Source: Balamuthia mandrillaris
Taxonomy: Eukaryota; Discosea; Longamoebia; Balamuthiidae
Reading direction: 5' to 3'
DNA length: 30,464 nucleotides
Assembly: GCA_031835245.1 (NCBI GenBank)
Contig: JAVKOQ010000521.1
Span: 1-30,464, forward strand
In this document: positions 29,258 through 30,464 of the stretch, in pieces
Layout: each line of letters opens with the position of its first letter
How positions within the stretch are numbered: position 1 is the first letter of the stretch
Made by a program: the position numbers and the translations under genes
The notes under the pieces: generated by a model
The model's input: only the letters and a program-made list of their open reading frames with translations
The model's database searches: none
Told to the model about the DNA's origin: nothing

Positions 29258-30464
29258 GCATGACTAATTGATTTATCCAATGCTACTTTGAACAAAAAGA
29301 CATACCTTATCAAGCTGTTATCAACGATGCAAGACTTAATCCCCGACCATCTTTCCTGCTCTATCATCCCTCAAACCTGGCAAGCCATTTGCCTTTTTCA
29401 ATATAGCACCATCCGCCAGGTCATCACCTATGTCACAAACTTTCTAAAGCACAACGTCGATGAGATGAGCAAGAAAGGCTACGAGGCGGTCATCAAGCCA
29501 CAAATGGAGGAGGACAACCACCATCTGGAAGGCTACGCCAAGCTATCCACCCACAAACAAGCCTACCTCTTGAAGAAAGCTGGCGCCAACAAAAGGTTGT
29601 TACCCAAGAGAGAATGGGCGATTGGTTTTGGCAATGCAGACGCGGACAATCATTCTGGAGTAACAACCGGAGGAGATCATTCTATGGGAGGAGGAGCAAC
29701 AGGAGGAGGAATAGGTGCGGCAGATATGGAAAAGAAGAAGAGTACGGTCCCAAGCCGCTTGCCAGGTATTCTTTTGCTGATTTTCTTGCGTGTTTAGGAA
29801 GTTGGAGCGGTAGTTGCTCATATCTTTATTATTATTTGTTAACTCCTTGTTATCTTCTTCGTTAAACGAAAATCTTTCAGCTGGAGCAAGTTCAACGGTG
29901 ACGTTATTAGCAGGACAAGGCAGCAGCAGTGCGCTAGCCTCCTCAAGCATAATTACCCCAGTCAGCGAAACAAACTCCTTCATCGCTGGACAGAATAAGC
30001 ATTCAGGAGACAACAAAACACCGAATCTCAAATACACTCCATCTACTGCTGCATTGCTAGGTCTCAATGGTTTGTGTTTTGTTTTGTTTCGATTTTTTTT
30101 TTGGGGTTAGTTTCTGACCCTATATTCTCATTTATGTTCTAGCAACTGCTCTACCGAAGAAGAAAGGCTTCTTCGATGCGAGAGGCAGAAGTATGAGTCA
30201 GTTCCACGCTTATTCACGATGGGAGGTTTACATACGACTGTTCAAAATCATGACTGCCTTTGTGACCACACGAAGTTTGGCCTTAGAAAAGTTCTCAGAG
30301 TCGAAACGCAAGTTCATTTTGGAAAAATATGGAGATCTACGCCTTGAAGTAGCTGCTCTCATGAAGGAAGGTTGGGATGAAATGGGCGACTTTCAAGCTG
30401 AGCTTATATCCTCCTTTGTATGTTGCTTTATGGAACTGTTCACAGTACGTTTACACTCTTTTGT
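24525..30464 (+). CDS. DOCK-family Rac/Rho GEF with N-terminal SH3, partial
   Basis: Exons: 24525..24603, 24806..25059, 25164..25250, 25450..25593, 25712..25873, 25952..26095, 26180..26495, 26574..26748, 26836..26950, 27006..27234, 27315..27398, 27496..27576, 27658..27755, 27828..27904, 27968..28424, 28498..28663, 28735..28868, 28940..29131, 29300..29765, 29881..30060, 30143..30444; 3942 nt, 1314 codons, continuing right after donor GTACGT at 30445. SH3 at about 27-85 (AIFDLKAD, EGWYKGILAR, GLFPENYVYVR), then the DOCK180-type helical linker (VLHEWTALLQRFYT, GRRIMGLDVVVKG), the DHR-1/C2 domain about 454-625 (RNEMYVTLDS, NTPKWDETVPILIP, LYFEIRHCSTKN) and the helical/ARM region (GLLNWNSHRHELANIL, YDALVSVLGLFVDEK, LFKIMTAFVTTRS). 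The catalytic DHR-2 lies outside the window. SH3-bearing DOCKs bind ELMO and activate Rac in actin-driven motility and phagocytosis. A Gly-rich insert (GGDHSMGGGATGGGIGAAD) near residue 1130 is unusual. Confidence 0.93.
25251..25449 (+). repeat. CT-rich repeat in DOCK intron 3
   Basis: CTCTCG/CTCTCT repeats at about 25256-25290, pyrimidine-rich on the plus (sense) strand, inside a 199-nt phase-0 intron. Confidence 0.75.
29132..29299 (+). repeat. (CT)n tract in DOCK intron 18
   Basis: About 100 bp of CT-rich repeat on the plus (sense) strand (about 29155-29260), with short TC/CG interruptions, in a 168-nt intron ending AACAAAAAG. Confidence 0.85.

Overview
The window is spliceosomal-intron-rich nuclear DNA from a protist. 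The mix of families (DOCK-type Rac GEF with an SH3 domain, RGS/START/SH3/RasGAP fusion, PAS-kinase, F-box proteins, GT61 glycosyltransferase) and the short introns and gene spacings fit an amoebozoan or similar free-living amoeba. This assignment is inference from gene content; no species marker is present. Nothing viral, bacterial or transposon-like was recognised.

Nine genes were modelled by joining exons through splice sites. In every complete model the exon lengths sum to a multiple of three, and the intron phases agree at each junction. From left to right: (1) LAMTOR4-like Ragulator subunit, minus, 4-843; (2) peroxisomal catalase, plus, 1419-2894, one exon; (3) a 1681-residue RGS-START-SH3-RasGAP protein, minus, 3066-9368, 12 exons; (4) a type II membrane GT61 glycosyltransferase, minus, 9499-11738, 7 exons; (5) an F-box/SPRY protein, minus, 12047-15009, 8 exons, with a U12-type intron; (6) an ankyrin/TPR co-chaperone-like protein, plus, 15207-16951, 3 exons; (7) a triple-PAS, LKB1-site-containing protein kinase with a C-terminal UBA-like segment, minus, 17126-20891, 8 exons; (8) an Arf GTPase, minus, 21225-21758, one exon; (9) an F-box/RCC1-repeat protein, minus, 22034-23967, 9 exons; then the first 21 exons (1314 codons) of a DOCK-family GEF, plus, from 24525 to beyond the right edge.

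Spacing is tight: convergent pairs share about 170 bp (catalase/RasGAP gene, ankyrin-TPR/kinase) and divergent pairs share 0.2-0.6 kb promoter regions (LAMTOR4/catalase, F-box-SPRY/ankyrin-TPR, RCC1/DOCK). Many products act in small-GTPase or G-protein signalling (Ragulator, RasGAP+RGS, Arf, RCC1 fold, DOCK) or nutrient and stress sensing (LAMTOR4, AMPK-related PAS kinase, catalase). Clustering of such genes in a eukaryote is probably chance.

The main structural oddities are long microsatellites confined to introns, almost always pyrimidine-rich on the sense strand of the host gene; one strong U12-type AT-AG intron; two GC-AG introns; a 32-nt intron; and a 1.1-kb outlier intron in the kinase gene that carries a 17-bp inverted repeat and promoter-like CCAAT elements. 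The strongest candidate for something undescribed is the single protein that joins a G-alpha GAP module (RGS), a lipid-binding START domain, SH3 and RasGAP.
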